From positions 1 to 34,882 of the forward strand of contig PKDT01000023.1 of NCBI GenBank assembly GCA_002863085.1: a stretch of 34,882 nt of DNA. Reading direction: 5' to 3'. The notes beneath the pieces are model-generated. The model worked only from the letters and a program-made list of their open reading frames with translations. It was not told the origin of the DNA and searched no databases. Origin of the DNA: Flavobacteriales bacterium (GTDB lineage: Bacteria; Bacteroidota; Bacteroidia; Flavobacteriales; TMED113). The translations under genes were made by a program, and so were the position numbers. Shown piece by piece: positions 10,147 through 19,705 of the stretch; position 1 is the stretch's first letter, and each line of letters opens with the position of its first letter.

Positions 10147-10649
10147 AAAAATTAATTTTTACAGGACCGGAGTGCTCAGGTAAAACTAAGATAAGTAAAG
10201 AAATCTCGGAGATTTTTAACTTTCCCTATGTAGAGGAGTATGCGAGAAAATATCTAAACCGAAATAACTTCGATTACAGTTTCGATGATTTAAAAAAAAT
10301 TGCCGAAGGCCAGATTAGAATTGAAAAACTAAAAAAAATTAAAAAAAATGAGTTTTTAATTTGTGACACTAATTTACAAGTTATTAAGCTATGGAGTCTG
10401 ATAAAGTATAAGAAATGTGACAGTTTCATATTAAAAAATCAGGATTACAATTCAATGTATTTTCTTTGCAAGCCTGATTTTGAGTGGGAGTTTGATATAC
10501 TAAGAGAAAATCCTTTGGACCGTGACGAAATATTTAATATTTATCTAAATGATCTAAAAAAAAATAACATGAAATATGTAATATTAGAAGGAAGTCACAA
10601 AAAAAGACTAAAATATGTTATTAATCTCATAAATGAGATGATAAATTAA
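10143..10649 (+). CDS. NadR-type ATPase, ribosylnicotinamide kinase
   Basis: A 168-residue P-loop protein. The ATG at 10143 forms an ATGA overlap with the pnuC stop; an ATG at 10125 in the same frame would add six residues but breaks the overlap pattern used by the pair before it. Walker A is GPECSGKT at residues 8-15, followed by YVEEYARKYL and ICDTNLQVIKLW, all typical of the C-terminal kinase domain of NadR. It would phosphorylate nicotinamide riboside to NMN in the cytosol. The NMN adenylyltransferase and DNA-binding domains of enterobacterial NadR are absent, so NMN must be adenylylated by another enzyme outside the window. Confidence 0.88.
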   Translation: MKKLIFTGPECSGKTKISKEISEIFNFPYVEEYARKYLNRNNFDYSFDDLKKIAEGQIRIEKLKKIKKNEFLICDTNLQVIKLWSLIKYKKCDSFILKNQDYNSMYFLCKPDFEWEFDILRENPLDRDEIFNIYLNDLKKNNMKYVILEGSHKKRLKYVINLINEMIN

Positions 10650-10711
10650 ATTTTAAAAAAATCATAATTTCTCTTATATTTACACTTGTACACCCTAGAG
10701 ACAAAAAAAAA

Positions 10712-12811
10712 ATGAAAAAATTTATATTAGTGATGTTTCTATCATCATTTGGAACTACAACAGTATATCCAAAAGATAACATCAATCAAAACAATTCAAC
10801 AAATAAACAACTCGCAATTCTTGGAGGAGGATGTTTAGATCCAACATCTGAAGCTGAACTTGATATTGGAAATGTTCGAGCAACTATTTTAGGTGGTGGA
10901 GACATGTGGTGGAATTTAACTGAGGCGCGATATGAAATACCAAAAAATGAAGGTGTTCATTCATTGTTTGCTGGATCGTTATGGATTGGGGGTCTGGACG
11001 ATCAAAATAATTTAAAAATTGCAGCAATGACATATCGTCAAACCGGTAGTGATTTTTACCCTGGACCATTAAATGCTGACTCCAATAGTCCACTTTTTGG
11101 ATCAACTTCATTTGATGATTGTAACGATTATAATCAACATTGGGTAATTTCAAAAAATGAAGTCGAAGCATATGTAACATATTTAGAATGCACTAACAAC
11201 CCTGACTGCGACACAGATGTTTCGTTCCCTAACTATGTTGTTCCGGATGTTATTACAAACTGGCCTTCCAGTCACTATTCATTTGATGGCACTAATGAAT
11301 ACCTGGCTCCGTTTATTGACGTAGATGGCGACGGAATATATAACAACTCTGATTATCCAGCTTATGATCTAGATGCGACCGGCAACTGTTCAAGTGAAGA
11401 CTATCTTTATGGTGACCAAAGTATTTGGTGGGTATTTAACGACGCTGGAAACTTTCATGGAGAGACAGGCGGCACACAGATTGGATTAGAAATTCAAGCT
11501 CAAGCTTTTGCATATAAAACTACTGATGTTTTATCAGATATGACTTTTTACAATTACAAGATTATTAACAGATCTAATGAGACTCTCAATGAGACATATT
11601 TTGGACAATGGGTTGACCCGGACCTTGGTAACTATTTAGATGATTATGTTGGATGTGATGTCAATTTAGGTTTGGGATATTGTTACAATGGTGACGATGA
11701 TGATGAAGGAATGCAAGGTAGTGCTGGCTATGGTTTAAATCCACCAGCCATTGGTGTAGACTTTTTCAAAGGTCCTTTAGCAGACGAAGCAGATGGGATT
11801 GATAATGACAGAGATGGTGTAATAGATGAACCTGGAGAGCAAATCATAATGTCAAAATTTGTTTATTACAATAATGATGAAACAGACTACGGTAATCCTG
11901 TGACTGCGGAACAATACTATGGATACTTAAGAGGCATATGGAAAAATGGACAACCTATGACATATGGCGGTAATGGCTGGGATGTTAATAACCCTGAGTG
12001 CAACTTTATGTTTCCCGGAGACTCGGATCCCAACTTTGAAATAAGTTGGGATGAGACTTCAGCTGGCAATATTCCAAGTGATAGAAGATTCTTGCAATCT
12101 GCAGGTCCATTCACTTTAGAGCCTGGGGCAGTTAACTACATCACTGTTGGGGCTGTTTGGGCAAGAGGAAATAATGGACCATTGTCATCTATCGAAGCTT
12201 TAAAAGATGCAGACATGTTAGCTCAAGACTTATTTGATAATTGCTTTGACATTAACTACTTTGTTTTTGGTTGCACATGTGAACTCGCTAATAATTTTGA
12301 TCCAAATTCAAATGCCGACGATGGTTCTTGTATCTATCCTGATGATGTTTATATTGACTGTGATGGAAGTTGTATTCTTGGGGACTCTGATGGTGACAGC
12401 TTTTGTGACGGAATTGACAATTGTCCCAATATCAGTAACTTTAGTCAATCAGATAGTGATGATGATGGTATTGGTAATTCATGTGACAATTGTATAGCAA
12501 TCTTTAATCCAGATCAAATTGATAGTGATGGAGACGGAATTGGAAATGAGTGTGATGAATCCCCACTCATGATTAATGAAAATAACTTAAAATTTAAAAT
12601 CTATCCAAACCCTACCCAAGACCAAATTAATATTTCCTGCAATGAGCAAATTAAATTCATATATGTGTTTGATAACCTAGGTAAAAGAATTGAGATACTT
12701 AGAAATGATAAATCATTTAATATTAGTAATTTACCTAAAGGAAGTTATGAACTCATTGTAGGTACTGAGGTTGGTAATTTGTATAAAGAATCATTTATTG
12801 TAAATAAATAA
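10712..12811 (+). CDS. T9SS-exported protein with GCTD module, Ca-type repeats and type A sorting domain
   Basis: A 699-residue exported protein. Order: signal peptide (MKKFILVMFLSSFGTT...); residues ~40-500, a large domain paralogous to the N-terminus of the protein at 1-3266; one Cys-bounded module starting GCTCELANNFDP at ~519-540; acidic thrombospondin type 3-like repeats ~548-615 (DSDGD, DNCPN, SDSDDDGIGN, CDNC), expected to bind Ca2+; and a type A T9SS sorting domain ~627-699 with IYPNP, VFDNLGK and a GSYEL strand. It should therefore cross the outer membrane through T9SS, with the sorting domain removed or anchored. Unlike its paralogue, it has no TonB receptor beside it. Function of the N-domain unknown. 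Convergent with ribF, 7 nt apart. Confidence 0.93.
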   Translation: MKKFILVMFLSSFGTTTVYPKDNINQNNSTNKQLAILGGGCLDPTSEAELDIGNVRATILGGGDMWWNLTEARYEIPKNEGVHSLFAGSLWIGGLDDQNNLKIAAMTYRQTGSDFYPGPLNADSNSPLFGSTSFDDCNDYNQHWVISKNEVEAYVTYLECTNNPDCDTDVSFPNYVVPDVITNWPSSHYSFDGTNEYLAPFIDVDGDGIYNNSDYPAYDLDATGNCSSEDYLYGDQSIWWVFNDAGNFHGETGGTQIGLEIQAQAFAYKTTDVLSDMTFYNYKIINRSNETLNETYFGQWVDPDLGNYLDDYVGCDVNLGLGYCYNGDDDDEGMQGSAGYGLNPPAIGVDFFKGPLADEADGIDNDRDGVIDEPGEQIIMSKFVYYNNDETDYGNPVTAEQYYGYLRGIWKNGQPMTYGGNGWDVNNPECNFMFPGDSDPNFEISWDETSAGNIPSDRRFLQSAGPFTLEPGAVNYITVGAVWARGNNGPLSSIEALKDADMLAQDLFDNCFDINYFVFGCTCELANNFDPNSNADDGSCIYPDDVYIDCDGSCILGDSDGDSFCDGIDNCPNISNFSQSDSDDDGIGNSCDNCIAIFNPDQIDSDGDGIGNECDESPLMINENNLKFKIYPNPTQDQINISCNEQIKFIYVFDNLGKRIEILRNDKSFNISNLPKGSYELIVGTEVGNLYKESFIVNK

Positions 12812-12823
12812 TAATTAATTATT
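12810..12823. terminator. AT-only palindrome across two convergent stop codons
   Basis: AATAATTAATTATT is a perfect 14-bp palindrome. It covers part of the TAA of the exported protein (12809-12811) and the stop of ribF (12819-12821), followed by a T run. It could be a weak bidirectional end signal. With no G or C in the stem, and in an AT-rich genome, chance is a fair explanation. Confidence 0.25.
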
Positions 12824-13775
12824 TTTCAGAAAAATTGTTGTGTTTTTTTTTACTGTTTAAAACATTTAATGATAAAATCTTGTCTTGTTCAATTTGAAGT
12901 TTTAAATCATTGACTGATTTAAATTTTTTAACAGACCTCAACCTTTTGATAACTTCTATAGAAATTTTTTTGTTGTAAATGTTTTGACTAAAGTTAAAAA
13001 TATTCACCTCAATAGATTTATCATTCAAATCAAAGGTTGGTTTAGGTCCAATATTCATCATTCCCTCATAAAAATTATTATTATAATGAATATACACGGC
13101 GTAAACACCATCTCGCGGAATTATCTTGTTTTTATCAAAAATTTTGACATTTGCGGTTGGAAAACCCAATTCTTTACCTTTGCCCTGACCTCTGACAACG
13201 GTACCAAACAAAGTAAAATTATGTCCTAAGAATTTGTTGGCTTTTTCCAACTCACCATCTTCTATATAATTTCTAATTTTGGTTGAACTGATAGCATTAT
13301 TGTTTACGAAAACTGGATTTACCTCATATGTTTCAAAGCTATAAATTTCTGAAATTTCGTTTAAACTTTCAATTGAACCTTCACGATTTCTTCCAAACTG
13401 ATGATCATAACCAACCACCATATGTTTCATACCTATTTTTTTTATTAAAATATCTCTTACATAGTCCAAATAAGTTAACCTAGATAAGGAGTTATCGAAC
13501 TTTAGGAATACAACATGGTTAATCCCGTAATCCTCAAACAAACTAAGGTTTTCCTCACGAGAGTTAATTAACTTTAAATTGTTGTTAGGGAATAGGTAGA
13601 TTCTTGGATGAGGCGTAAATGTAAGTAAAACTGATTCCAAACTATTTTTTGTTGAAATTGAACACAATTTTTGGAGGATTTTTTTGTGTCCCAAATGAAC
13701 TCCATCAAAGGTCCCAGTGGTAACTACAGATGAATTTAATTTTTGAAAAGAATCGACACCAAAGTGGATTTTCAT
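12819..13775 (-). CDS. ribF: Bifunctional riboflavin kinase / FAD synthetase
   Basis: A 318-residue cytosolic enzyme converting riboflavin to FMN and then FAD. The N-terminal nucleotidyltransferase half shows TGTFDGVHLGH (residues ~20-30), GYDHQFGRNREG and SSTKIRNYI. The C-terminal riboflavin kinase half starts near residue 185 with GTVVRGQGKGKELGFPTAN, followed by PRDGVYAVYI, MNIGPKPTF and IEVNIFNF. Length is normal for RibF. The last ~15 residues are a Lys/Asn-rich extension. Divergent from atpD; convergent with the T9SS cargo gene. Confidence 0.97.
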   Translation of the reverse strand: MKIHFGVDSFQKLNSSVVTTGTFDGVHLGHKKILQKLCSISTKNSLESVLLTFTPHPRIYLFPNNNLKLINSREENLSLFEDYGINHVVFLKFDNSLSRLTYLDYVRDILIKKIGMKHMVVGYDHQFGRNREGSIESLNEISEIYSFETYEVNPVFVNNNAISSTKIRNYIEDGELEKANKFLGHNFTLFGTVVRGQGKGKELGFPTANVKIFDKNKIIPRDGVYAVYIHYNNNFYEGMMNIGPKPTFDLNDKSIEVNIFNFSQNIYNKKISIEVIKRLRSVKKFKSVNDLKLQIEQDKILSLNVLNSKKKHNNFSEK

Positions 13776-13857
13776 ATTACTTTTGGTTGAGCAAATTATT
13801 ATTTCAAAATTAACAAAATAATTATATTATTTTCACGCTTATTTAAATATAAATAGG

Positions 13858-13865
13858 TATTTTTG
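13858..13865 (+). promoter_or_regulatory. Candidate -7 promoter element for atpD
   Basis: TATTTTTG matches the Bacteroidota -7 consensus TAnnTTTG and lies 32 nt before the atpD ATG in the 122-nt divergent gap with ribF. No TTG is seen 19 nt upstream, so the -33 box is weak or absent. Confidence 0.4.
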
Positions 13866-13873
13866 ATTCCTAA

Positions 13874-15423
<1,550 letters not shown>

Positions 15424-15424
<1 letters not shown>

Positions 15425-15666
15425 TGAATGTTAAAATACTGACACTTGAAAACAAATTATTAGAAGCTGAAGCAAAATCTGTAATTGTTCCTGGTGAAAA
15501 CGGCACATTCGAAATGCTTGACAACCACGCTCCAATTATGTCAACCCTAATTTCTGGAAATATTAAAGTTACTGATAAAAACTCAAAAATCCACAATGTA
15601 AATATTGCTGAAGGAAGTGTTGAGATGGTTAATAATCAAATTGTCATACTTGCTGAAATTAACTAA
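15424..15666 (+). CDS. atpC: ATP synthase F1 epsilon subunit, beta-sandwich only
   Basis: An 80-residue epsilon subunit that links the gamma stalk to the c-ring. It contains the N-terminal beta-sandwich (VIVPGENGTFEMLDNHAP, then VNIAEGSVEMVNNQIVILAE) and stops there. The two-helix C-terminal domain that inhibits ATP hydrolysis in E. coli and Bacillus is absent, so that inhibition is not expected. The start codon overlaps the atpD stop by one base, which suggests coupled translation. The last 17 nt overlap the probable TTG start of the next gene. Confidence 0.95.
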
Positions 15667-16288
15667 GCTTTATTTGTTACTGTTTCTATCAACTCCTTGC
15701 CTCTCACAAGGGCCACTTTTTGAATTCAATGAGGGAGATATAATTTTCCAAGATTTAGATACAAGCCCATTATGTGAAGGCATTGAGAAGGTGACTCGTG
15801 GTTACAAAAATATGAACTTCTCTCACGTTGGTATTTTAACATTTATTAATAAAAGTGCATACGTAATTGAGGCATACGAAGGTGTCGACACAACAAAACT
15901 AACTGAGTTTTTACTTCGGAGTCAAAAAAATGAGATATCTAAAATTGCTGTGGGTAGACTCAAAAAAAAATACCAAAAACTGATTCCTGACGCAATCAAA
16001 CATGGAAAGAATTTAATTGGGAAAGAATATGACGATGAATTCAATATCAATAATGATAAGTATTACTGTTCCGAGCTGATTTATAAAATTTTTTTAGAAG
16101 CAAATAATAATAAACCTCTATTTGATTTACAGCCGATGACTTATAAAGTAAACGGTCAAACCTTGGATGTTTGGATTGATTACTTTAATAAAATAAATGT
16201 AGTTATCCCCGAAGGCAAAGACGGGATAAATCCAGGAGGACTGTCATTGTCAAACAAGATAAAAATAGTATATAACTACTTGTATTAA
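15650..16288 (+). CDS. YiiX-like permuted papain-fold cysteine hydrolase, exported
   Basis: A 212-residue protein of the YiiX/YebB-like permuted NlpC/P60 superfamily. Catalytic residues: H59 in NFSHVGIL and C140 in YYCSELIYK; E74 (VIEAYEG) is a conserved neighbour. The order His before Cys is the permuted arrangement. No ATG exists near the 5' end. TTG at 15650 is chosen because it gives a good signal peptide (MLKLTKLYLLLFLSTPCLSQ, cleavage before Q); TTG codons at 15605 and 15641 would make an implausible leader inside atpC. The start overlaps atpC by 17 nt. Substrate unknown: family members act on peptidoglycan, lipids or amide bonds. Its link to ATP synthase is probably only transcriptional. 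Confidence 0.82.
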   Translation: MLKLTKLYLLLFLSTPCLSQGPLFEFNEGDIIFQDLDTSPLCEGIEKVTRGYKNMNFSHVGILTFINKSAYVIEAYEGVDTTKLTEFLLRSQKNEISKIAVGRLKKKYQKLIPDAIKHGKNLIGKEYDDEFNINNDKYYCSELIYKIFLEANNNKPLFDLQPMTYKVNGQTLDVWIDYFNKINVVIPEGKDGINPGGLSLSNKIKIVYNYLY

Positions 16289-16291
16289 CGA

Positions 16292-16729
16292 TTACAAAAT
16301 GTCCGTATCATAGCACAATGTAAATGGACCGTCATTAACTGACTCAATCTTCATGTCCTCACCGAAAAGCCCTGACTTTAACTTAAGGCCAGGGTAAATT
16401 CTATTAAATTCTGACAAAAATCTCTCATAAAGGGGTTTGGCTGTTTGTCTGTTGGCTGCTTTACTAAATGAGGGCTTACATCCCTTTTTTATTTCAGCAT
16501 AGAGAGTAAACTGACTGACGACTAATATTTCACCATTTATGTCATTAACCGATTTTTGACTATCGAATATCTTTAATTTTGATATCTTGTTAACTGTTCG
16601 TAAAATATCGACTATTTTGTCATCTTTTTTAAAAGCAACATAACATAGTAAACCTTTGTTAATTTTTACAAAATATTTTTTTTCAACGCAAATTGAAGCT
16701 CTGGTTACTTTTTGAATTATTGTCCTCAT
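16292..16729 (-). CDS. dtd: D-aminoacyl-tRNA deacylase
   Basis: A 145-residue cytosolic proofreading enzyme that removes D-amino acids (and Gly from tRNA-Ala) from mischarged tRNA. The family motif SQFTLYAE (normally SQFTLYAD) lies at about residues 71-78, and the second motif is NDGPFTL near the C-terminus (the usual form is NDGPVT). The N-terminus MRTIIQKVTRASICVE is canonical. Length is normal. Its ATG overlaps the rsgA stop (ATGA), so the two genes form an operon. Confidence 0.95.
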   Translation of the reverse strand: MRTIIQKVTRASICVEKKYFVKINKGLLCYVAFKKDDKIVDILRTVNKISKLKIFDSQKSVNDINGEILVVSQFTLYAEIKKGCKPSFSKAANRQTAKPLYERFLSEFNRIYPGLKLKSGLFGEDMKIESVNDGPFTLCYDTDIL

Positions 16730-17661
16730 AATTCATAATTATTTTTTCTATACGTAGAATTCTTATCAAGCATCGATAAATAACTTTGATATCTTGAAGT
16801 CGCAATCCTTTCTTCTTCTAAAGCTTTTTTAACACCACAACCAGGTTCATTAATGTGCATACAGTTATTAAATTTACAGTATTCGCTGGCAGACAACATC
16901 TCAGGAAAATATTTAGATAAATTATCCATATTAACATCCATGAGTCCTAAACCTTTAATTCCAGGAGTATCGATTAAGTAGCCACCTAACTTAAGTGTAT
17001 ACATGTTAGAGAATGTAGTAGTATGAACTCCTTGTTTATGATAATTGGAAATCTCTCTAGTTTCAATTGATAAGTCTGGTTGAATTGAATTTATTAAACT
17101 ACTCTTTCCAACTCCAGAGTGTCCTGAAATAAGAGTAACTTTATTTTTGAGGTTTTTTTTAATAGTTTGGATATTAACATCATCTTTGACTGAAATTGAT
17201 AAAACTTCATAGCCAATCTCTTGGTAGATTTTTGTAATTTCTTTTTTCACCGTTTCAGTTTTGTCGTTCATTAAATCAATTTTATTTATCACAAGAATTG
17301 TTTCAATATCATATGCAGCAGATTGGACCAAAAATCTGTCAATAAAATTTAATGATGTAGATGGGTTTTCAATAGTTATCATTAGCATTGCTTGATCAAT
17401 ATTTGAAGCAATGACCTGACCTCTATGAGACAAATTGACTGACTTCCTTATTATGTAGTTTTTTCTATCGTGAACCTTCTCTATGAAGCCTATCGAGTTC
17501 ACGTAATCATACGTAAAATCTACATAATCGCCTACTGAAACTGGGTTTGTAAATTCAATTTTATCTAATCTAGACTTTCCTTTAATTCTGCAATTATAGT
17601 TCTTACCCTCAAAAAATACGGTACATATTATGCCAGTAGATTTAACAACTAAACCTTTCAT
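16726..17661 (-). CDS. rsgA: Ribosome small subunit-dependent GTPase A
   Basis: A 311-residue circularly permuted GTPase that acts in late 30S maturation. Order: OB fold (1-~70), G4 NKIDL at 126-130, G1 GHSGVGKSS at 180-188, G2 region around HTTTF (213-217), G3 DTPG at 231-234, then a Zn knuckle with C262, C267, H269 and C275. The G4-G1-G3 order confirms the permutation. It is upstream of dtd and divergent from the ABC ATPase gene. Confidence 0.98.
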   Translation of the reverse strand: MKGLVVKSTGIICTVFFEGKNYNCRIKGKSRLDKIEFTNPVSVGDYVDFTYDYVNSIGFIEKVHDRKNYIIRKSVNLSHRGQVIASNIDQAMLMITIENPSTSLNFIDRFLVQSAAYDIETILVINKIDLMNDKTETVKKEITKIYQEIGYEVLSISVKDDVNIQTIKKNLKNKVTLISGHSGVGKSSLINSIQPDLSIETREISNYHKQGVHTTTFSNMYTLKLGGYLIDTPGIKGLGLMDVNMDNLSKYFPEMLSASEYCKFNNCMHINEPGCGVKKALEEERIATSRYQSYLSMLDKNSTYRKNNYEL

Positions 17662-17718
17662 ATAATATAAAGTTAATTCTCAATAACTATAAAAGCTACT
17701 TTTAACAAATTAAATTTT

Positions 17719-17726
17719 TAAATTTG
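17719..17726 (+). promoter_or_regulatory. Candidate -7 promoter element, near-leaderless
   Basis: TAAATTTG is an exact TAnnTTTG match in the 73-nt divergent gap between rsgA and the ABC ATPase gene. It ends 8 nt before the ATG at 17735, so the transcript would carry almost no leader. No -33 TTG at the expected spacing is seen. Confidence 0.45.
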
Positions 17727-17734
17727 ATAAAACT

Positions 17735-18424
17735 ATGAGTTTAGTATTAAAAAATATTTCAAAAATTATTGGTAAGAAAAAAATAATATCAAAAATTAAT
17801 TTTGAGGCTAAGGCCGGTGATATTGTAGGTATTCTTGGTCCTAACGGAGCAGGGAAGTCAACATTAATGAAAACAATAATAGGAATATATACTCAAGACT
17901 CGGGCAGGATTGATGTATTTGGAAATGACACAGTCTCAAACAAAATTTTAACAAAGTCTATGATTGGATACTTATCAGAAGACAATCCCTTGTACAAAGA
18001 CATGACTGTAAACGAATTTTTAAAATTTGTATGCGATTTACATAAAATAACTCGCAGTGCATGTGATAAAATAATGAAGCTGACATTCTTATTAGACGTA
18101 AAAAATCAAACCATAAAAACATTATCTAAAGGATACAGGCAAAGAGTTGGTATTGCACAAGCATTAATTCATGAACCAAAAATTATTATGCTTGATGAAC
18201 CTACATCTGGCTTAGATCCTAAGCAGCTCGTGGAAATAAGAAAAATTATCACAAATCTCGGCAAAGACAAAATTGTGATAGTCTCGTCTCATGTTATTCA
18301 AGAAATTGAAGAAATCTGTAATAGAATTATTATACTAAATAAGGGGGAAATTTTAGCTGACAAAAAAATATCCGACTTTGATGGCAACTTAGCAAATAAA
18401 TTCTTAAAATTGATAGATACTTGA
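17735..18424 (+). CDS. ABC transporter ATP-binding protein, GldA-like
   Basis: A 229-residue cytoplasmic ATPase. Walker A is GPNGAGKST at 35-43, the signature is LSKGYRQRVGIAQAL from 130, Walker B is IIMLDEP (150-156), and the switch His is H186. The Q-loop position reads GYLSEDNPLY with Glu in place of Gln, a feature shared with the GldA / YxLP-type group involved in gliding-associated export in Bacteroidota. It lacks about 70 C-terminal residues compared with GldA of Flavobacterium (roughly 300 residues), so the GldA name is only tentative. No permease gene is adjacent; metK follows 45 nt later. Confidence 0.85.
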   Translation: MSLVLKNISKIIGKKKIISKINFEAKAGDIVGILGPNGAGKSTLMKTIIGIYTQDSGRIDVFGNDTVSNKILTKSMIGYLSEDNPLYKDMTVNEFLKFVCDLHKITRSACDKIMKLTFLLDVKNQTIKTLSKGYRQRVGIAQALIHEPKIIMLDEPTSGLDPKQLVEIRKIITNLGKDKIVIVSSHVIQEIEEICNRIIILNKGEILADKKISDFDGNLANKFLKLIDT

Positions 18425-18469
18425 ATTTTTAAACCAAATTAATAATATTGTATATTTAAAAATATTTAT

Positions 18470-19699
18470 ATGTCATACTTCTTTACATCTGAGTCTGTTT
18501 CTGAGGGCCACCCCGATAAAATTGCTGATCAAATTTCGGATGCGATATTAGACAAATATTTATCATTAGACCCCGACTCTAAAGTTGCATGTGAAACACT
18601 TGTTACAACAAATAGAGTAATTGTGAGTGGAGAAATTAAATCCAAGGCTCAAAATATTGACATTGAAAAAATTGCTCGTAGTGTCATTCGTGATATTGGA
18701 TACACAAATCGTTCATATAAATTTGACTATAAAAGTTGCAAAGTCGACATATATATTGACGAACAATCCACTGACATATCTAGGGGTGTCGAAAAAAAAA
18801 ACCAAGGTGCAGGAGACCAGGGGATAATGTTCGGCTATGCCACGAATGAATCCGACAACCTAATACCACTTCCTTTAAGTATTAGCCATAAAATACTAAT
18901 TGAACTAAATAAGATAAGAAAGAATGAATCTGAACTAATCAGTTATCTAAGACCAGATGCTAAATCACAAGTTACAATTGAGTATTCTGAAACTAACCAA
19001 CCCATAAAAATTGACAACATTGTTATTTCAACTCAACATGATGAATTTGACGACGAAGATACGATGAGAGAAGTTATAACTAATGACATTAAAAATATTT
19101 TATTACCAAGAGTTAAAAATACATTTTCAAAAAAAATTCAAAAATTATTTGAAAAAGATTTGAAAATTTTAATAAACCCTACTGGTAATTTTGTTATTGG
19201 TGGGCCTCATGGTGACACTGGTTTAACAGGAAGAAAAATAATAGTTGACACTTATGGTGGTAGAGGAGCCCATGGAGGGGGTGCCTTCAGTGGTAAAGAT
19301 CCATCGAAAGTCGACAGATCCGCTGCTTATGCAACGAGACACATTGCTAAAAATTTAGTTGCTGCAGGTATTGCAAATGAAGTACTTGTTCAAATTGCAT
19401 ATGCTATTGGTGTAGCAGAACCTGTAAGTATTTTTATTAATACATATGGAACCTCAAATATTAATTTGAATGACTCTCAAATAAGTTCAAAAGTTGAAAA
19501 GATATTTAAATTAACTCCTTTGGCAATCATAAATAGATTTAATTTAAAAAGTCCCATTTACAGAGCGACATCATCTTATGGTCATATGGGTAGAGAGTCC
19601 AAATTCACAAAATCTAATCTTAATAATAAGTTAGTTGAATTATTTCCGTGGGAAAAGTTAGACTATGTGGAAGTGATTAAAAAGGAATTTTTCGGATGA
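18470..19699 (+). CDS. metK: S-adenosylmethionine synthetase
   Basis: A 409-residue cytosolic enzyme making S-adenosylmethionine from methionine and ATP. The landmarks are FTSESVSEGHPDKIADQISD at the N-terminus, GAGDQGIMFGYATNE, GGPHGDTGLTGRKII (the phosphate-binding region) and the Gly-rich YGGRGAHGGGAFSGKD loop. Length is slightly above the E. coli form (384). A TATATTTA element at 18451-18458 lies 11 nt before the ATG. No SAM riboswitch fits in the 45-nt gap. It is paired functionally with ahcY at 7578. Confidence 0.98.
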   Translation: MSYFFTSESVSEGHPDKIADQISDAILDKYLSLDPDSKVACETLVTTNRVIVSGEIKSKAQNIDIEKIARSVIRDIGYTNRSYKFDYKSCKVDIYIDEQSTDISRGVEKKNQGAGDQGIMFGYATNESDNLIPLPLSISHKILIELNKIRKNESELISYLRPDAKSQVTIEYSETNQPIKIDNIVISTQHDEFDDEDTMREVITNDIKNILLPRVKNTFSKKIQKLFEKDLKILINPTGNFVIGGPHGDTGLTGRKIIVDTYGGRGAHGGGAFSGKDPSKVDRSAAYATRHIAKNLVAAGIANEVLVQIAYAIGVAEPVSIFINTYGTSNINLNDSQISSKVEKIFKLTPLAIINRFNLKSPIYRATSSYGHMGRESKFTKSNLNNKLVELFPWEKLDYVEVIKKEFFG

Positions 19700-19705
19700 T
19701 TTTCA

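Noticed and set aside
10125-10649. Longer start of the NadR-type kinase at 10125
   Set aside because: The ATG at 10143 overlaps the pnuC stop as ATGA, the same arrangement as at the preceding junction, and starts directly at the family's first strand.
18425-18469. SAM riboswitch before metK, and an SAH riboswitch before ahcY (8889-8944)
   Set aside because: The gaps are 45 and 56 nt of nearly pure A/T without stems, too short for known SAM or SAH riboswitches.
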